Positions 21,762 to 30,898 are shown, counted from the stretch's first letter. The stretch: 61,983 bases of DNA from Clostridia bacterium (GCA_017416845.1 JAFQBA010000042.1:1-61983), one strand, 5' to 3'. Made by a program: numbers and translations. The notes: a model not told the origin generated them from the letters alone.

Positions 21762-22547
21762 ATGTACATAAACACCAATATTAATAACAGAAACAATCCA
21801 ATATTTCCCATAGAGCCGATTAATATTAACAGAATCATTTTTCAGCCGCAAATGCAAAGACCTCACGGTTCAAAATATCACCAGTTTTTATGGGTAACTG
21901 ACGGAATGGGAGTATTCGTTGCAAACGGGCAGAAAAAGATTCTCTCAAAAGGTCAGGGATTTTTTTCGAGAAAAGGCACACCTCACACCTACTATGCCGC
22001 AGGCGATGTTTTTTCCACACGCTGGGTAACATTTTTCGGCGGAGAACAAATTCTCGACCACTACCACATTGAAGACTATATGTTTTTTGACGTGCCCGAT
22101 TTTCTTGACAAATCCACCGACAGACTGAGTACCCTTTGCTCATCGTCAAACGATATACTCGGCTCTGCTCATATGTATACATGGATTTGCGAGTTTTTAA
22201 ATGCACATTTTTCCAAAAACATAAGTCTTTCGGAAAAGGTGAGAACATATCTTGAACAAAATTACAATTCCAACAAAAGTTTAGATCAGATAGCAGAAAT
22301 TTTCGGAACAGACAAATATGCCCTTTGCCACAAGTTTTCAAAGCAAACAGGAACCACAATTTCGCAGACGCTTAAAAACATCCGTATTTCAAATGCCAAA
22401 GCGTTTTTGAAAGGCACTCTTGTAACAGTGGAAAATGTCGGGAAAATGTGCGGATATGAAAGTCCGAGCTATTTTATAAATGTTTTTAAAGAAGAAACGG
22501 GAATGACACCCAAGCAATACAGAGAAAGAAACAATAACGACATTTAA
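21762..22547 (+). CDS. AraC-family regulator, probable activator of the polysaccharide operons
   Basis: The 261-residue protein has an N-terminal cupin sensor domain (residues about 30-110: GMGVFVANGQKKILSKGQGFF, RKGTPHTYYAAGD) and a C-terminal double helix-turn-helix (about 160-258). In the latter, LDQIAEIFGTDKYALCHKFSKQ is the first HTH and VENVGKMCGYESPSYFINVF the second, followed by the usual GMTPKQYRER. AraC regulators of this form bind a sugar and then activate catabolic operons. Its gene diverges from the beta-galactosidase operon. Its candidate half-sites occur there, at 4415-4460 and inverted in its own promoter. A strong terminator follows the gene. Confidence 0.9.
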   Translation: MYINTNINNRNNPIFPIEPININRIIFQPQMQRPHGSKYHQFLWVTDGMGVFVANGQKKILSKGQGFFSRKGTPHTYYAAGDVFSTRWVTFFGGEQILDHYHIEDYMFFDVPDFLDKSTDRLSTLCSSSNDILGSAHMYTWICEFLNAHFSKNISLSEKVRTYLEQNYNSNKSLDQIAEIFGTDKYALCHKFSKQTGTTISQTLKNIRISNAKAFLKGTLVTVENVGKMCGYESPSYFINVFKEETGMTPKQYRERNNNDI

Positions 22548-22641
22548 CAAATCAGACTGAGCCTTCACCCATGTAGCGATCAAAGTTTCGGTGACTTCGC
22601 ATCTCGCAAGCAAAGTCAGGTGTAAATTCCCATACAGCAAC

Positions 22642-22690
22642 AAAACAGCTGAACCCGTCATACGACAGTTTCAGCTGTTTTATTTTTAGA
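22642..22690 (+). terminator. Rho-independent terminator of the AraC gene
   Basis: Twelve-bp arms AAAACAGCTGAA (22642-22653) and TTCAGCTGTTTT (22670-22681) enclose a 16-nt loop and are followed by ATTTTTAG. It lies between two convergent genes and may serve both, although the U-tract is better on the plus strand. Confidence 0.8.
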
Positions 22691-22736
22691 ATTATGATCT
22701 GTAAATGGTAAAGCTTGCAAGTAACACAAAAAATTT

Positions 22737-23534
22737 TTACATATATCCACGGCTTTTCAGCCAGTTTTTAAGATTTTCGGTCCAGAATTTTATATATTCA
22801 AAATGGCATGTGGGTGCGACACCGTTGGCAAGACCAACACCATGACCGCCTTCTGCAAAGGTGTGAAGCTCAAAGGGTACTTTGTATCTTGAAAGTGCCG
22901 ATGCCATAAGAAGCGAATTTTCAACCGGAACATCTCTGTCACCTACTGCATGAAAAAGGAATGTGGGAGGAGTGTTTTCATCCACATTTTTTTCGACCGA
23001 AAGTTCAAGGGCTGTTCGCGGGAAACGATCTTGACTGAGGTGCTCAAAGCTTCCGCGGTGAGCATATTCCACAAAGGAGATAACCGGATAGCAAAGAATC
23101 ATAAAATCGGGAATTGATGATTCTTCATCAATTTCGTCCCGGGGCTCATATCCGAAATCACCCTTGAATGTACCAACGCTTCCGGCAAGATGACCGCCCG
23201 CAGAAAAGCCCATTATGCCAACATTTTCATAGCCGTATTCCCTTGAAAGAAACCTCGCCATTCTCACTGCTCTTCTTCCGTCTGTGACAGGTACCGGGTG
23301 ATTATAGGGGTTATAGCGATAGTTAAGAACAAATGCACTAACGCCGACAGAATTGAACCACTCGGCGATTTGCCTTCCTTCATGAACATCGCAACAGTTG
23401 CGGTATCCCCCACCGGGAACAACAACAACACATGTTTTGGCACCGTCTGCAATGTAGGGTGTCAGGGTCGGAATGAACCCGTCCATAAGATTTTCATCAT
23501 AAAATGGCACCTTGTCTCTTTCCCAAAGATTCAT
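22737..23534 (-). CDS. Alpha/beta-hydrolase esterase (acetyl-esterase type)
   Basis: The 265-residue protein has no signal peptide. It has the alpha/beta-hydrolase signatures of BD-FAE/acetyl-esterase-like enzymes: oxyanion-hole GGGYRN (about 41-46), nucleophile Ser111 in GFSAGGH, acid Asp201 in GDRDVPVENS and His231 in EGGHG. Such enzymes remove acetyl or other small acyl groups from sugars. The gene lies 19 bp after the GH2 gene, with GAGG before its ATG, so the pair probably forms an operon. The likely role is deacylation of imported oligosaccharides before or together with GH2 cleavage. The exact substrate cannot be read from the sequence. Confidence 0.85.
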   Translation of the reverse strand: MNLWERDKVPFYDENLMDGFIPTLTPYIADGAKTCVVVVPGGGYRNCCDVHEGRQIAEWFNSVGVSAFVLNYRYNPYNHPVPVTDGRRAVRMARFLSREYGYENVGIMGFSAGGHLAGSVGTFKGDFGYEPRDEIDEESSIPDFMILCYPVISFVEYAHRGSFEHLSQDRFPRTALELSVEKNVDENTPPTFLFHAVGDRDVPVENSLLMASALSRYKVPFELHTFAEGGHGVGLANGVAPTCHFEYIKFWTENLKNWLKSRGYM

Positions 23535-23553
23535 AATATATATCCTCTTTTCA

Positions 23554-26322
23554 TTATTTTTTTCTTCTCATAGCAGTTTTATCATTTGCATTTAACGCAA
23601 AATTTTTGTTTTTTTCGCCCTTTTTTCTCACAGTGTTTACAAAGATTTCAAACTCATCCTCACCGAGATAATCGCTCGGACTGAAAGCTTCGCTTTGAAC
23701 ATAGTTTAGTATTTCGTTTTTAAACCACATTGCACCCGGGTCATCCGAATCAAGATTAAGAGAGCAAACCAAAAGCTTTCCGCCCATAGCCTCAAACTCA
23801 AAAAGTGCCGATTGACGGATAACATTTTTGTGAGTCGAAACAACCTCGATAATGGGGTTAAACGCTACGCAATCGCTTTCGAAGCAAACTGCACTGCCAC
23901 CCTCAAGCATTGGTGCAAACTGCCATCCGCAAAAGCCTTCGTGGGGCATATTTTTCATGAGCGGATGATCGGCAATCACTGTGGCAAGGTTGCCTGCGGT
24001 TCTGCCTGCAAGTGCTATTTTGAAGCCGGTTTCGATGCTGTCAAAGGGTTTTGAACCAAAGAGAACAACAGCTTCACCGTTTTTGAGAATATTTTTAAGT
24101 TCATCGCTTTTGCATTCATTGACAATTTTAACATTTGATACACATTGATTTTCCACTTCGGGGAAAGCATAAAGTTCCCATTCGTTTTCGGCATATACAC
24201 CCTCTGCATCAAGAGTTACACAAAGCTTTAATGCCATGGGAACACTGCCCTCGGGAAGCTCATATTCATAATCTGTCAAAGTGGTAATTTCGCCGTTTTT
24301 GATTGCAGATGCCAAAACATTTTGACAATCTGTAACCTTGCCGTCTGCAAAAAGACGAATTGTAAGGTTTGCATTTTCCAATGTTTTTTCACCGTAATGT
24401 GAAACCATAATGGACGTTTTGAGAGTTTTTCCCAAAGTGAAATTTGCCCTTTTGTTAAGGTCATTTAAAATTACGGTGCCGCTGTTATACATGAGAACAT
24501 TTCTCACACTTTCGCCGGGCTTGAGTTCGTAAAACTCGTTCATCATGCCAACGTCATAACCAAAGGTGTGCCAATGGGTGTCGATTGGGCCGAGGAAATC
24601 GTAACCCGCAATGAATTTGCTTCGTCTGAGTGCCTCAAAACAATGCTTTCTTACTCTGCTCTGCCACCGGGATGAATTGTTGAAATAGAGCGGAGCTCTT
24701 TGGAGAACACCTTTTTCTTTAAGATGTTTTTTCAGTGATGTGAACATTTCGGTTTTGCCGATTCTTGTTCCTTCATAACGCTCGGAAAGACTAAGGTCGG
24801 TGTAGGTGCCGTCTATGCATATCTCGTGGCTCAGGCGCGGTCTGTTATATACCTTGTGCCATTCATCCATTGCCTCAATGTCGCATCCTGTGGAGCGGTA
24901 GCTGTGGTGACCGCTAGTGTAGCTTGCATAAACATCGCTGAATTCACCCACAGTTTTAAGTCTGTCCGGACAGTGTTCAAAGGGTTCATGTTTCATTCTG
25001 TCTTCCATGTCGGGCTCGATAAAGCAATATTCCAGGCCTCTCATGGCACTCATGGGCGCAAAAAGAGCGTCGGTGTTTTTGTGAACCTCGTCCGCGCAAT
25101 TCCCAAGATGTGCAATGAAATCATCATCCATCTGAAGCTCATTTCCGCAACAGTATATCACAACCGAGGGATGGCGACGGCAGAATTTTACAATTTCTTT
25201 CCACTCGTCAAGACTTGTGTTATTGGGGCTTTCAACATGCATCATGATTCCCAGTTCGTCGGATGCCTGCATGTATTCTTCAAAAGGAATGTAAGTGTGA
25301 AAACGTATGTAGTTAAAGCCAAGCTCCTTAAATTTGCGGATTATGTTTTTGTAGTATGTTTTATCATGTATCTGATGAACGGTATCGTAGATGTAAAAAT
25401 GTTCACACACACCTCTCATAAAGCAGGGAGTACCGTTAAGATATACCTTTGAATCATCGGCTGTGAGCGAACGAACACCGAAAATACGTTCAAAAGAGCT
25501 GTTGCCGTCGCAGAGTGTGAGGGTGTATAAATTTGGTGAATCGGGAGTCCATTGCTTCATATCCGAAACATCAAATTCAAAATCACCCTTTGCACTGCCT
25601 GATTTTACCGTTGTTCCATCTGATGTAAGCGTCCAGTTAAAATCACATTCAGACACGGCATCCACCTTGACATATGCCGTTTTGCAATCTTTGGAAATAA
25701 GAACTGCCACATCACGAAGTGCCGACTCATATTGCCAAAGTGCAACATCCCCTGTTATGCCGCCTGTGTATTCATTTGCGGCACGATTTGTGAGGCCCGA
25801 TACAATTTCACCGTCATAGCCCTCAAGAGGATGGTTTGAAACAATGAGAAAAATAGAATTATCCCCTTTTTTGAGAACTCCATCTTTTATTTCAATTTCA
25901 AAGGGAGTGCTGTAGCCCTTGTGACTGCCGACAAAAGAATCATTTATCCACAAAGAAACAGTGTTTTGAACTCCGTCAAAATGGATTGCAGAAGGTACAG
26001 ACGGGCTGTCACAATCAAATTTTGCACGGTATGCAAATGACCCAACCACATTGGGAAGTGCCATGTCGGGACACGTACCGCTGATGGGATAGCTTTGAAT
26101 ACCGTATTCAGGATTTATGCGCAGTTTGCCGAAAAAGTCGGCATAGCGAAACTTGTCTGTCATGTCTTCCCAAAAACCCGGCACTGCATTATCAATCAAC
26201 GAAAAGCCGGTGAAAAATTGGCTTTTGTCGTTTGAATCAAAAGGAATTTCAACGCCTTCATATTTGTCGGGTGAATATGCCATTTCCCAGGCACCGTTAA
26301 GAGAAAGTGATTTTTGTATCAT
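23554..26322 (-). CDS. GH2-family glycosidase (not LacZ-like)
   Basis: The 922-residue protein has no signal peptide. It has a jelly-roll sugar-binding domain (SFAYRAKFDCD, SLWINDSFVGSHKGYSTPFE), an Ig-like domain and a TIM barrel with the GH2 catalytic pair: acid/base Glu395 in CCGNEL and predicted nucleophile Glu500 in LSHEICIDG. Other family features are FMRGVCEHFY, IRFHTYIP and VYNRPRLSHE. The C-terminal 300 residues are Ig-like and finish with a Lys-rich tail. It lacks the LacZ landmarks and may be a beta-glucuronidase, galacturonidase or similar enzyme; I cannot tell which. It is the first gene after the promoter at 26364-26393 and is followed by an esterase. Confidence 0.8.
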   Translation of the reverse strand: MIQKSLSLNGAWEMAYSPDKYEGVEIPFDSNDKSQFFTGFSLIDNAVPGFWEDMTDKFRYADFFGKLRINPEYGIQSYPISGTCPDMALPNVVGSFAYRAKFDCDSPSVPSAIHFDGVQNTVSLWINDSFVGSHKGYSTPFEIEIKDGVLKKGDNSIFLIVSNHPLEGYDGEIVSGLTNRAANEYTGGITGDVALWQYESALRDVAVLISKDCKTAYVKVDAVSECDFNWTLTSDGTTVKSGSAKGDFEFDVSDMKQWTPDSPNLYTLTLCDGNSSFERIFGVRSLTADDSKVYLNGTPCFMRGVCEHFYIYDTVHQIHDKTYYKNIIRKFKELGFNYIRFHTYIPFEEYMQASDELGIMMHVESPNNTSLDEWKEIVKFCRRHPSVVIYCCGNELQMDDDFIAHLGNCADEVHKNTDALFAPMSAMRGLEYCFIEPDMEDRMKHEPFEHCPDRLKTVGEFSDVYASYTSGHHSYRSTGCDIEAMDEWHKVYNRPRLSHEICIDGTYTDLSLSERYEGTRIGKTEMFTSLKKHLKEKGVLQRAPLYFNNSSRWQSRVRKHCFEALRRSKFIAGYDFLGPIDTHWHTFGYDVGMMNEFYELKPGESVRNVLMYNSGTVILNDLNKRANFTLGKTLKTSIMVSHYGEKTLENANLTIRLFADGKVTDCQNVLASAIKNGEITTLTDYEYELPEGSVPMALKLCVTLDAEGVYAENEWELYAFPEVENQCVSNVKIVNECKSDELKNILKNGEAVVLFGSKPFDSIETGFKIALAGRTAGNLATVIADHPLMKNMPHEGFCGWQFAPMLEGGSAVCFESDCVAFNPIIEVVSTHKNVIRQSALFEFEAMGGKLLVCSLNLDSDDPGAMWFKNEILNYVQSEAFSPSDYLGEDEFEIFVNTVRKKGEKNKNFALNANDKTAMRRKK

Positions 26323-26363
26323 GGGCTGCCTCTCCTCATATTGTTATAATATCAACTATCTAA

Positions 26364-26393
26364 ATTATACCCATAAATCAAATATGATGTCAA
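26364..26393 (-). promoter_or_regulatory. Promoter of the GH2-esterase operon
   Basis: On the minus strand, TTGACA (26393-26388), an 18-bp spacer and TATAAT (26369-26364) lie about 41 bp before ATG 26322. Both hexamers match consensus. Confidence 0.75.
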
Positions 26394-26403
26394 GTTTTAA
26401 TTC

Positions 26404-26430
26404 GTATCATTATGTTGCATTTGTATCATT
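26404..26430. promoter_or_regulatory. Direct repeat GTATCATT flanking ATGTTGCATTT (candidate operator)
   Basis: GTATCATT occurs at 26404-26411 and 26423-26430, a 19-bp period, just upstream of the GH2 promoter. The core between them, TGTTGCATTTG, also occurs at 32232-32242, upstream of another AraC gene. The regulator is unknown. Confidence 0.4.
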
Positions 26431-26447
26431 GTTTGACTGTCAAAATA

Positions 26448-26482
26448 AAAACGCAGATTCAATCCTTGCGAATCTGCGTTTT
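26448..26482 (-). terminator. Terminator of the isomerase/ceramidase/aminotransferase operon
   Basis: Thirteen-bp arms AAAACGCAGATTC (26448-26460) and GAATCTGCGTTTT (26470-26482) enclose a 9-nt loop. It lies 30 bp past the stop of the leftward gene at 26512. The same stem sequence recurs at 30778-30828. Confidence 0.8.
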
Positions 26483-26511
26483 GTGTTTGGGATTATTTAA
26501 TAACTAAACTT

Positions 26512-27678
26512 TTAAAAAGCATTTCTCATTGTATCTATAATTTTGTCGCACTGTTCTTTTGTCATATCACATTTAATGGCAAATGACACTGTTTTTGAAA
26601 GAATATCCAGAGTTTTCGGACACATATCTTTTGTATATTCAATCTGTGCATCCTTGTTAGCTTCCATTTTAAAAGGATCCATAAGAGGATTGAATGCACC
26701 TTTTTTCTCTAAAATCGGCTGCCAGTTTGAATATACGTGTCTGTTGGAATTTATCACAACAAACGCACCAAATTCCTTGCATTTTGCCGCAAAATCCGAT
26801 GCTTTTTCACTTGAATCAAAACGAACACACACATTTATCGAGCAGTCACCCTCCGCATCGTTTGAAGGGATGATATTCAGTACATCTTTTACACCGTCAT
26901 TGATGTACTTTTTGGTTTCACGAAGATTTGATAAAATTCCTTCAAGCTTGTCAAGCTGTGCATTTACCATTGCACCGCAAAGCTCGTTGGCACGAAATTC
27001 TGTTCCGCAAAAGCCCTCTGTGGTAAATTCTTCCATCTGATTCCCGAAAAATGCAACCGCACTGCTGTCGTGATAGATGAGTGAGCGTTCAAAAACTTCA
27101 CGACTATTTGTGAGCATTGCTCCACCTTCGCCCGAGGTTATAATTTTAAAATAATTAAAGCTGAATGCCCCCGCATCACCGATTGAACCAAGTCTCTTTC
27201 CCTTGTAGCTTCCACCGTCTGCCTGACAGGCATCTTCAATGACATAGAGATTGTGTTTTTTTGCAATGGCGCAAATTTTGTCCATATCACATGGAAGACC
27301 GATAATGTGAACGGGAATGATAGCTTTTGTGTATTTTGTGATTTTTGCTTCAATGTCCTCGGGGGAAATTGTAAGCGTGTCGTCAATTTCAGCAATCACG
27401 GGCATTGCACCTGCCGCAACAACTGCCATTGCAGTTGCAATGTATGTGTATCCGGGCACGATTACCTGGTCTCCGGGTCCTATGCCAAGAGCAACAAGAG
27501 CTGTTGTGAGAGCCGCCTGACCGCTTGTCATAAAAATTGAATATTTCGAGCCTGTGATGTTACACAGTTTTTCCTCAACATTGTAGCACTGACGACATCC
27601 ATTATTAAGCTTAAATAAATCCTTTGATTCAATTGATTTTGCAATTTGTTCTATTTCTTCTTTTCCTACTCTGAACAT
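26512..27678 (-). CDS. DegT/DnrJ/EryC1/StrS-family PLP aminotransferase
   Basis: The 388-residue protein is a fold-type I PLP enzyme of the sugar aminotransferase family. It has the glycine-rich cofactor region TSGQAALT (51-58), IEDACQADGGSYKGKRLGS (148-166), and Lys178 in FSFNYFKIITSGEGG as the Schiff-base lysine. Family members usually aminate keto-sugars, mostly nucleotide-linked, using glutamate or glutamine; a few run in the catabolic direction or dehydrate sugars. It is the last gene of an operon with a TIM-barrel isomerase and a ceramidase-like hydrolase, ending at the terminator 26448-26482. That context suggests interconversion of a keto- and amino-sugar or inosose, though no nucleotide-sugar genes are nearby. 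The family is certain; the substrate is open. Confidence 0.88.
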   Translation of the reverse strand: MFRVGKEEIEQIAKSIESKDLFKLNNGCRQCYNVEEKLCNITGSKYSIFMTSGQAALTTALVALGIGPGDQVIVPGYTYIATAMAVVAAGAMPVIAEIDDTLTISPEDIEAKITKYTKAIIPVHIIGLPCDMDKICAIAKKHNLYVIEDACQADGGSYKGKRLGSIGDAGAFSFNYFKIITSGEGGAMLTNSREVFERSLIYHDSSAVAFFGNQMEEFTTEGFCGTEFRANELCGAMVNAQLDKLEGILSNLRETKKYINDGVKDVLNIIPSNDAEGDCSINVCVRFDSSEKASDFAAKCKEFGAFVVINSNRHVYSNWQPILEKKGAFNPLMDPFKMEANKDAQIEYTKDMCPKTLDILSKTVSFAIKCDMTKEQCDKIIDTMRNAF

Positions 27679-27697
27679 AATATTTTCCTCCCGGTTT

Positions 27698-29041
27698 TTA
27701 ATATATTTCTTTTATGTGTTCAACTGTCTGAGTCATCATGTGCCAGTCTGCGTCATCCACATAGCTCTGGAAGTTTTTATACCAAAAAACATCTCTTTCA
27801 TATCCTGCTCTTACGGTGGCTTCCTGAGTGATGAAGTATCCACATGAACCGTTAGTATCAGACAAACTAAGAACTGCCACATTTTTAAATTCCGCTGCTA
27901 TTCTAAGGCCTATTTCTGAAAACAGCTCATAGGGAAAGGATGCAAAAACCACATTTCCGATTTTGATAAGAGTCTGACGAAACGTAAAATATTCTTTTTC
28001 TTCATAACCGTTTTCGTAGGCTTCAATAACTCTTTCGGCAAAACTGCGAAACATTCCCAAGGTGTTTTCTGTTTCGCCTTTATATTTTTCATATATGGCT
28101 TGCGCTTCTTCAAGGGGAATAAGCTTTTTCAAAGGTATATTAATATCTTTTGAGCTTACTTTGAGATTGACATCGTGAAAATCAAAAATGGATTTATATA
28201 TTTTCAACGCATCGCAGGCTGCAACATGCCCCACTTCCGCAACGTCATTATAGGTTTTCACTTTGACAAAGGCACCGGGAACATCCGATTCAATAACCCT
28301 TTTTGGATTGCCCACCGTTGTTCCCCGCGATATTCTCGGACCAATATCACCTTCAGGACCGTTAAAAAATGCGGTAACGCCTTTGCTGAAAAATTCCAGT
28401 CTGTCTGTCATATAACCCGACCAGTCACGACTGACATAGGGATTTCTGCCTGCGCTTGTACCGTGACCAGCATAATGAATCATGTTTGCATAAGTGTTAC
28501 CTTCGGAATCATTGAAGGTGAGAATTGTCATTTTGGGATCCATAACACCCCACGGATTCTGACCAAGACCAACACGGTTATCATACATCATATGCCTTCG
28601 GTTTACGGCAGCATAACATTCACCTCTGCCAACAGCCATTGTGACTTCTCTTGAATCGGAGATGGCTTTTCCAACCGTTTCAAGAATTTTGGGTATAAAA
28701 ATCTTATCACAGTATTCTCGGTCAATATCCCCCCACCCCGAACTTCCACTCGTACAGGGGCCGGTATGAGTGTGAGTTGCACTAAGCATTATGCAATCCT
28801 TTGGAATGTCATACTTTTCTTCAATAAGACTTCTGATTTCCAGATCAAGTTCATTTTGAATGAGACAAACATCTGCAGTAATCATAAGTGCTTTTGTGTC
28901 GCCTTCGGAAAAATAAAACGAAGTGACCCGAAGATCGTCAATTATTGATTCGGATCTGTCATCGGGAGCATAACCGTAAAGCCTGCCTCCGACTTCAGGG
29001 GTAATGATTTCTCTTGCAACTCCGAGTTTTAACTTATTCAT
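27698..29041 (-). CDS. Neutral/alkaline ceramidase-like hydrolase
   Basis: The 447-residue protein has the N-terminal domain fold of neutral/alkaline non-lysosomal ceramidases (LGVAREIITPEVGGRLYGY, ALMITADVCLIQ). It has the zinc-binding motif ATHTHTGP (His90 and His92), YAGHGTSAGRN and FNGPEGDIGPR with further likely ligands. Characterised ceramidases split an amide bond. Many bacterial relatives lack the C-terminal domain, lie in sugar loci and have unknown amide or ester substrates. This protein has no signal peptide and no sphingolipid context. It overlaps the isomerase gene by 4 bp (ATGA), so translation is coupled, and lies 19 bp before the aminotransferase gene. A role on an N-acylated sugar is a reasonable guess. 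Confidence 0.75.
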   Translation of the reverse strand: MNKLKLGVAREIITPEVGGRLYGYAPDDRSESIIDDLRVTSFYFSEGDTKALMITADVCLIQNELDLEIRSLIEEKYDIPKDCIMLSATHTHTGPCTSGSSGWGDIDREYCDKIFIPKILETVGKAISDSREVTMAVGRGECYAAVNRRHMMYDNRVGLGQNPWGVMDPKMTILTFNDSEGNTYANMIHYAGHGTSAGRNPYVSRDWSGYMTDRLEFFSKGVTAFFNGPEGDIGPRISRGTTVGNPKRVIESDVPGAFVKVKTYNDVAEVGHVAACDALKIYKSIFDFHDVNLKVSSKDINIPLKKLIPLEEAQAIYEKYKGETENTLGMFRSFAERVIEAYENGYEEKEYFTFRQTLIKIGNVVFASFPYELFSEIGLRIAAEFKNVAVLSLSDTNGSCGYFITQEATVRAGYERDVFWYKNFQSYVDDADWHMMTQTVEHIKEIY

Positions 29042-29790
29042 AATATCTCCTCCAACATTCTCTTTGAATTTTTATAACTTATTTCAATGCTTTCAAGCTC
29101 ATTGCGTTGACAAATGTCTTGCTCTACGGTGTAATATTGAACGTTTGTCTCTTTGGCAGTTTTTATTATTCCTTCAAACCACAAATTGCCCTCGCCTACT
29201 TCGGCATACATATGTCCTTCTTTGGTTTTTATCATATCTTTGAGGTGTATGATTTTGGCTCTGCCCTTTGTCTGTTCAATAAAACGGCGAACATCATATC
29301 CTCCGTGCTGTATCCAATAGGTATCAGGCATAAAATCCACATCCTCGGAAAAGTTTTCGAGCATAAGCTCCATAACAGTCTGTCCGGATGAGGTTTTAAT
29401 AAATTCTGCGCTGTGATTGTGGTAGGAAAAAGTAAAGCCTGCATCTCTTGCCTTTTTTGCAAATGAGTTAACTCTGTTTATGTATGCAAGTGCAGCTTCA
29501 TATCCCGACACCGAATAGCTTACTCCCAAATCTTTCATGCCATACTTTTTGGCAATATCAAAAACTTCGTCAAAATTGTTTTCCAGAGTGTCAATGTCCG
29601 AAAGATATCCGATAATGGGAAGTTCATATTTTTCGCAAATCGGCGCAATTTTCTTGACAAATTCAACAGATGAACAAAGCTGAACGAACCCGTAGCCTAT
29701 ATCTTTTACTTTTTTTATTGTTTTGTCTATATCGTCATCGGTTTTTAATAAATCAATGACAGTGTATATCTGAAGTCCTAAATTTATCAT
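29038..29790 (-). CDS. Sugar phosphate isomerase/epimerase (TIM barrel), operon leader
   Basis: The 250-residue protein of the xylose isomerase-like TIM-barrel family is cytoplasmic. Typical elements are LGLQIYTVIDLLKTDDD at the N-terminus (IolE/myo-inosose type opening), YHNHSAEF (about 121-128), DTYWIQHGG (about 152-160), IIHLKDM (about 174-180) and a late YTVEQD strand. It is the first gene of a three-gene operon and overlaps the ceramidase-like gene by 4 bp. Relatives include IolE/IolI-like enzymes and 3-keto-sugar epimerases or isomerases, which fits a keto-sugar or inositol pathway. The operon diverges from an AraC regulator across a 155-bp gap holding a short palindrome. Confidence 0.82.
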   Translation of the reverse strand: MINLGLQIYTVIDLLKTDDDIDKTIKKVKDIGYGFVQLCSSVEFVKKIAPICEKYELPIIGYLSDIDTLENNFDEVFDIAKKYGMKDLGVSYSVSGYEAALAYINRVNSFAKKARDAGFTFSYHNHSAEFIKTSSGQTVMELMLENFSEDVDFMPDTYWIQHGGYDVRRFIEQTKGRAKIIHLKDMIKTKEGHMYAEVGEGNLWFEGIIKTAKETNVQYYTVEQDICQRNELESIEISYKNSKRMLEEIL

Positions 29791-29807
29791 AACATCATTC
29801 CTTTCTG

Positions 29808-29826
29808 CTATGATTGTACATCATAG
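29808..29826. promoter_or_regulatory. Palindrome CTATGAT-N5-ATCATAG upstream of the isomerase operon
   Basis: Seven-bp inverted arms around TGTAC lie 18 bp upstream of ATG 29790, close to the expected promoter of the leftward operon. It could be an operator or part of a leader hairpin. I found no good -35 for this operon, which suggests activation. Confidence 0.4.
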
Positions 29827-29883
29827 TGCTTCAAATTAAAAGGGCATATTTTCCGAAAAAATTCGCAAAAATTTACAAATATC

Positions 29884-29912
29884 TTGAAATGTTTTTGAAA
29901 CTGTGTTATGCT
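29884..29912 (+). promoter_or_regulatory. Promoter of the AraC gene at 29946
   Basis: TTGAAA (29884-29889), a 17-bp spacer and TATGCT (29907-29912) lie 33 bp before ATG 29946, consistent with a short leader and an AAGGG ribosome site at about 29933-29937. Confidence 0.6.
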
Positions 29913-29945
29913 TAATCCGAAGTTTTGACAGAAAGGGTATGCAAA

Positions 29946-30779
29946 ATGGATTACCAAAAATTACTCACGGGCAGAGAGCCGTATTTTGTAAACTTCTCAA
30001 GGTACGGCAAATATCATCTTCACCGCCATCATGAAATTGAGCTCAGCTATTGCATCAAAGATTCTTATGTTGTTTTTTCAAACGACAAAAAAGTAACTCT
30101 TTGCAAGGGAGACCTTTTGATTGTACCCCCTATGTGTCCCCATGCCATTGTGGATTCTGTCAAGAACACGGAAATGCTCACTCTGGAATTTGGAAGAGAA
30201 TTTTTGGGAGAATACTATGAACAGATTTTAAAATTCGGTTTTAAAGAGGAGTTATATCATCTTGATAATTCCAAAGACCACAGCCTTAAAAAGCTCAGAA
30301 ATATTCTTGATGAAATTGCTGTTATGAGGCAAAACCGCGACGATTATCCCGAAATGTTCGTGAAGGGTAATCTCTATCTTGTGTGCGGAATTATTTGCAA
30401 GCATCTTTTGAAGCATAACGAAAATGCTCTTGAAAAAATGCAGTCGGATATTTCAAAAATAGATTCTGTTCTTGATTATTTGTATAATAATTTTGATAAG
30501 CCACTTACGGTAAAGGACATGAGTTTGCATTTTGGCTACAGCGAAAGTAATTTTTGCAAAATCTTTAAAAATCTTACCGGCACAACCTTTCATTCCATAT
30601 TAAATCAGCATCGCACAGATGTTGCTTGTGAATATCTTTCCGAAACAGATTTGTCTGTTGAAGAAATTGCAAACAAAACCGGATTTGCAGATGCAAAAAG
30701 CTTTTGTCGGGTGTTTAAAAAAATTAAAAATATGACTCCGGGTAATTACCGCAAAGCCACAAAAACAACTCAAATTTAA
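29946..30779 (+). CDS. AraC-family regulator of the isomerase/ceramidase-like operon (inferred)
   Basis: I chose ATG 29946 because GAAAGGG lies 8 bp upstream; a TTG seven codons earlier (29925) has no ribosome site. The product has 277 residues. The N-terminal cupin domain shows YGKYHLHRHHEIELSYCIKD and CKGDLLIVPPMCPHA. The C-terminal double HTH shows LTVKDMSLHFGYSESNFCKIFKNLTG and VEEIANKTGFADAKSFCRVFKK, closing with MTPGNYRK. It diverges from the three-gene operon at 26512-29790, which it probably controls in response to that pathway's sugar. The coding end runs into the left arm of a strong terminator. Confidence 0.88.
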   Translation: MDYQKLLTGREPYFVNFSRYGKYHLHRHHEIELSYCIKDSYVVFSNDKKVTLCKGDLLIVPPMCPHAIVDSVKNTEMLTLEFGREFLGEYYEQILKFGFKEELYHLDNSKDHSLKKLRNILDEIAVMRQNRDDYPEMFVKGNLYLVCGIICKHLLKHNENALEKMQSDISKIDSVLDYLYNNFDKPLTVKDMSLHFGYSESNFCKIFKNLTGTTFHSILNQHRTDVACEYLSETDLSVEEIANKTGFADAKSFCRVFKKIKNMTPGNYRKATKTTQI

Positions 30780-30830
30780 AACGCAGATTCACCAAATGAT
30801 TTTCATCATACAGGTGAATCTGCGTTTTTT
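30778..30830 (+). terminator. Terminator between convergent AraC and aminotransferase genes
   Basis: Sixteen-bp arms AAAACGCAGATTCACC (30778-30793) and its complement (30813-30828) end in TTTTTT. The left arm overlaps the AraC stop codon. Its AACGCAGATTC stem is the same as in the terminator at 26448-26482. Confidence 0.85.
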
Positions 30831-30898
30831 AATTATATTAATCTATAAACTTCGCGCTCCACACGTAGGCGGTGCGGTAAAGCCACTATCCTGACAGT

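Noticed and set aside
21835..22359. Minus-strand frame of 174 codons opposite the AraC gene
   Set aside because: It is antisense to cupin and HTH motifs, and its Cys/Arg/Lys-rich composition is unlike a real protein.
24826..25452. Plus-strand frame of 208 codons inside the second GH2 gene
   Set aside because: It is antisense to the GH2 catalytic barrel, including both catalytic Glu codons; it is a codon-bias shadow.
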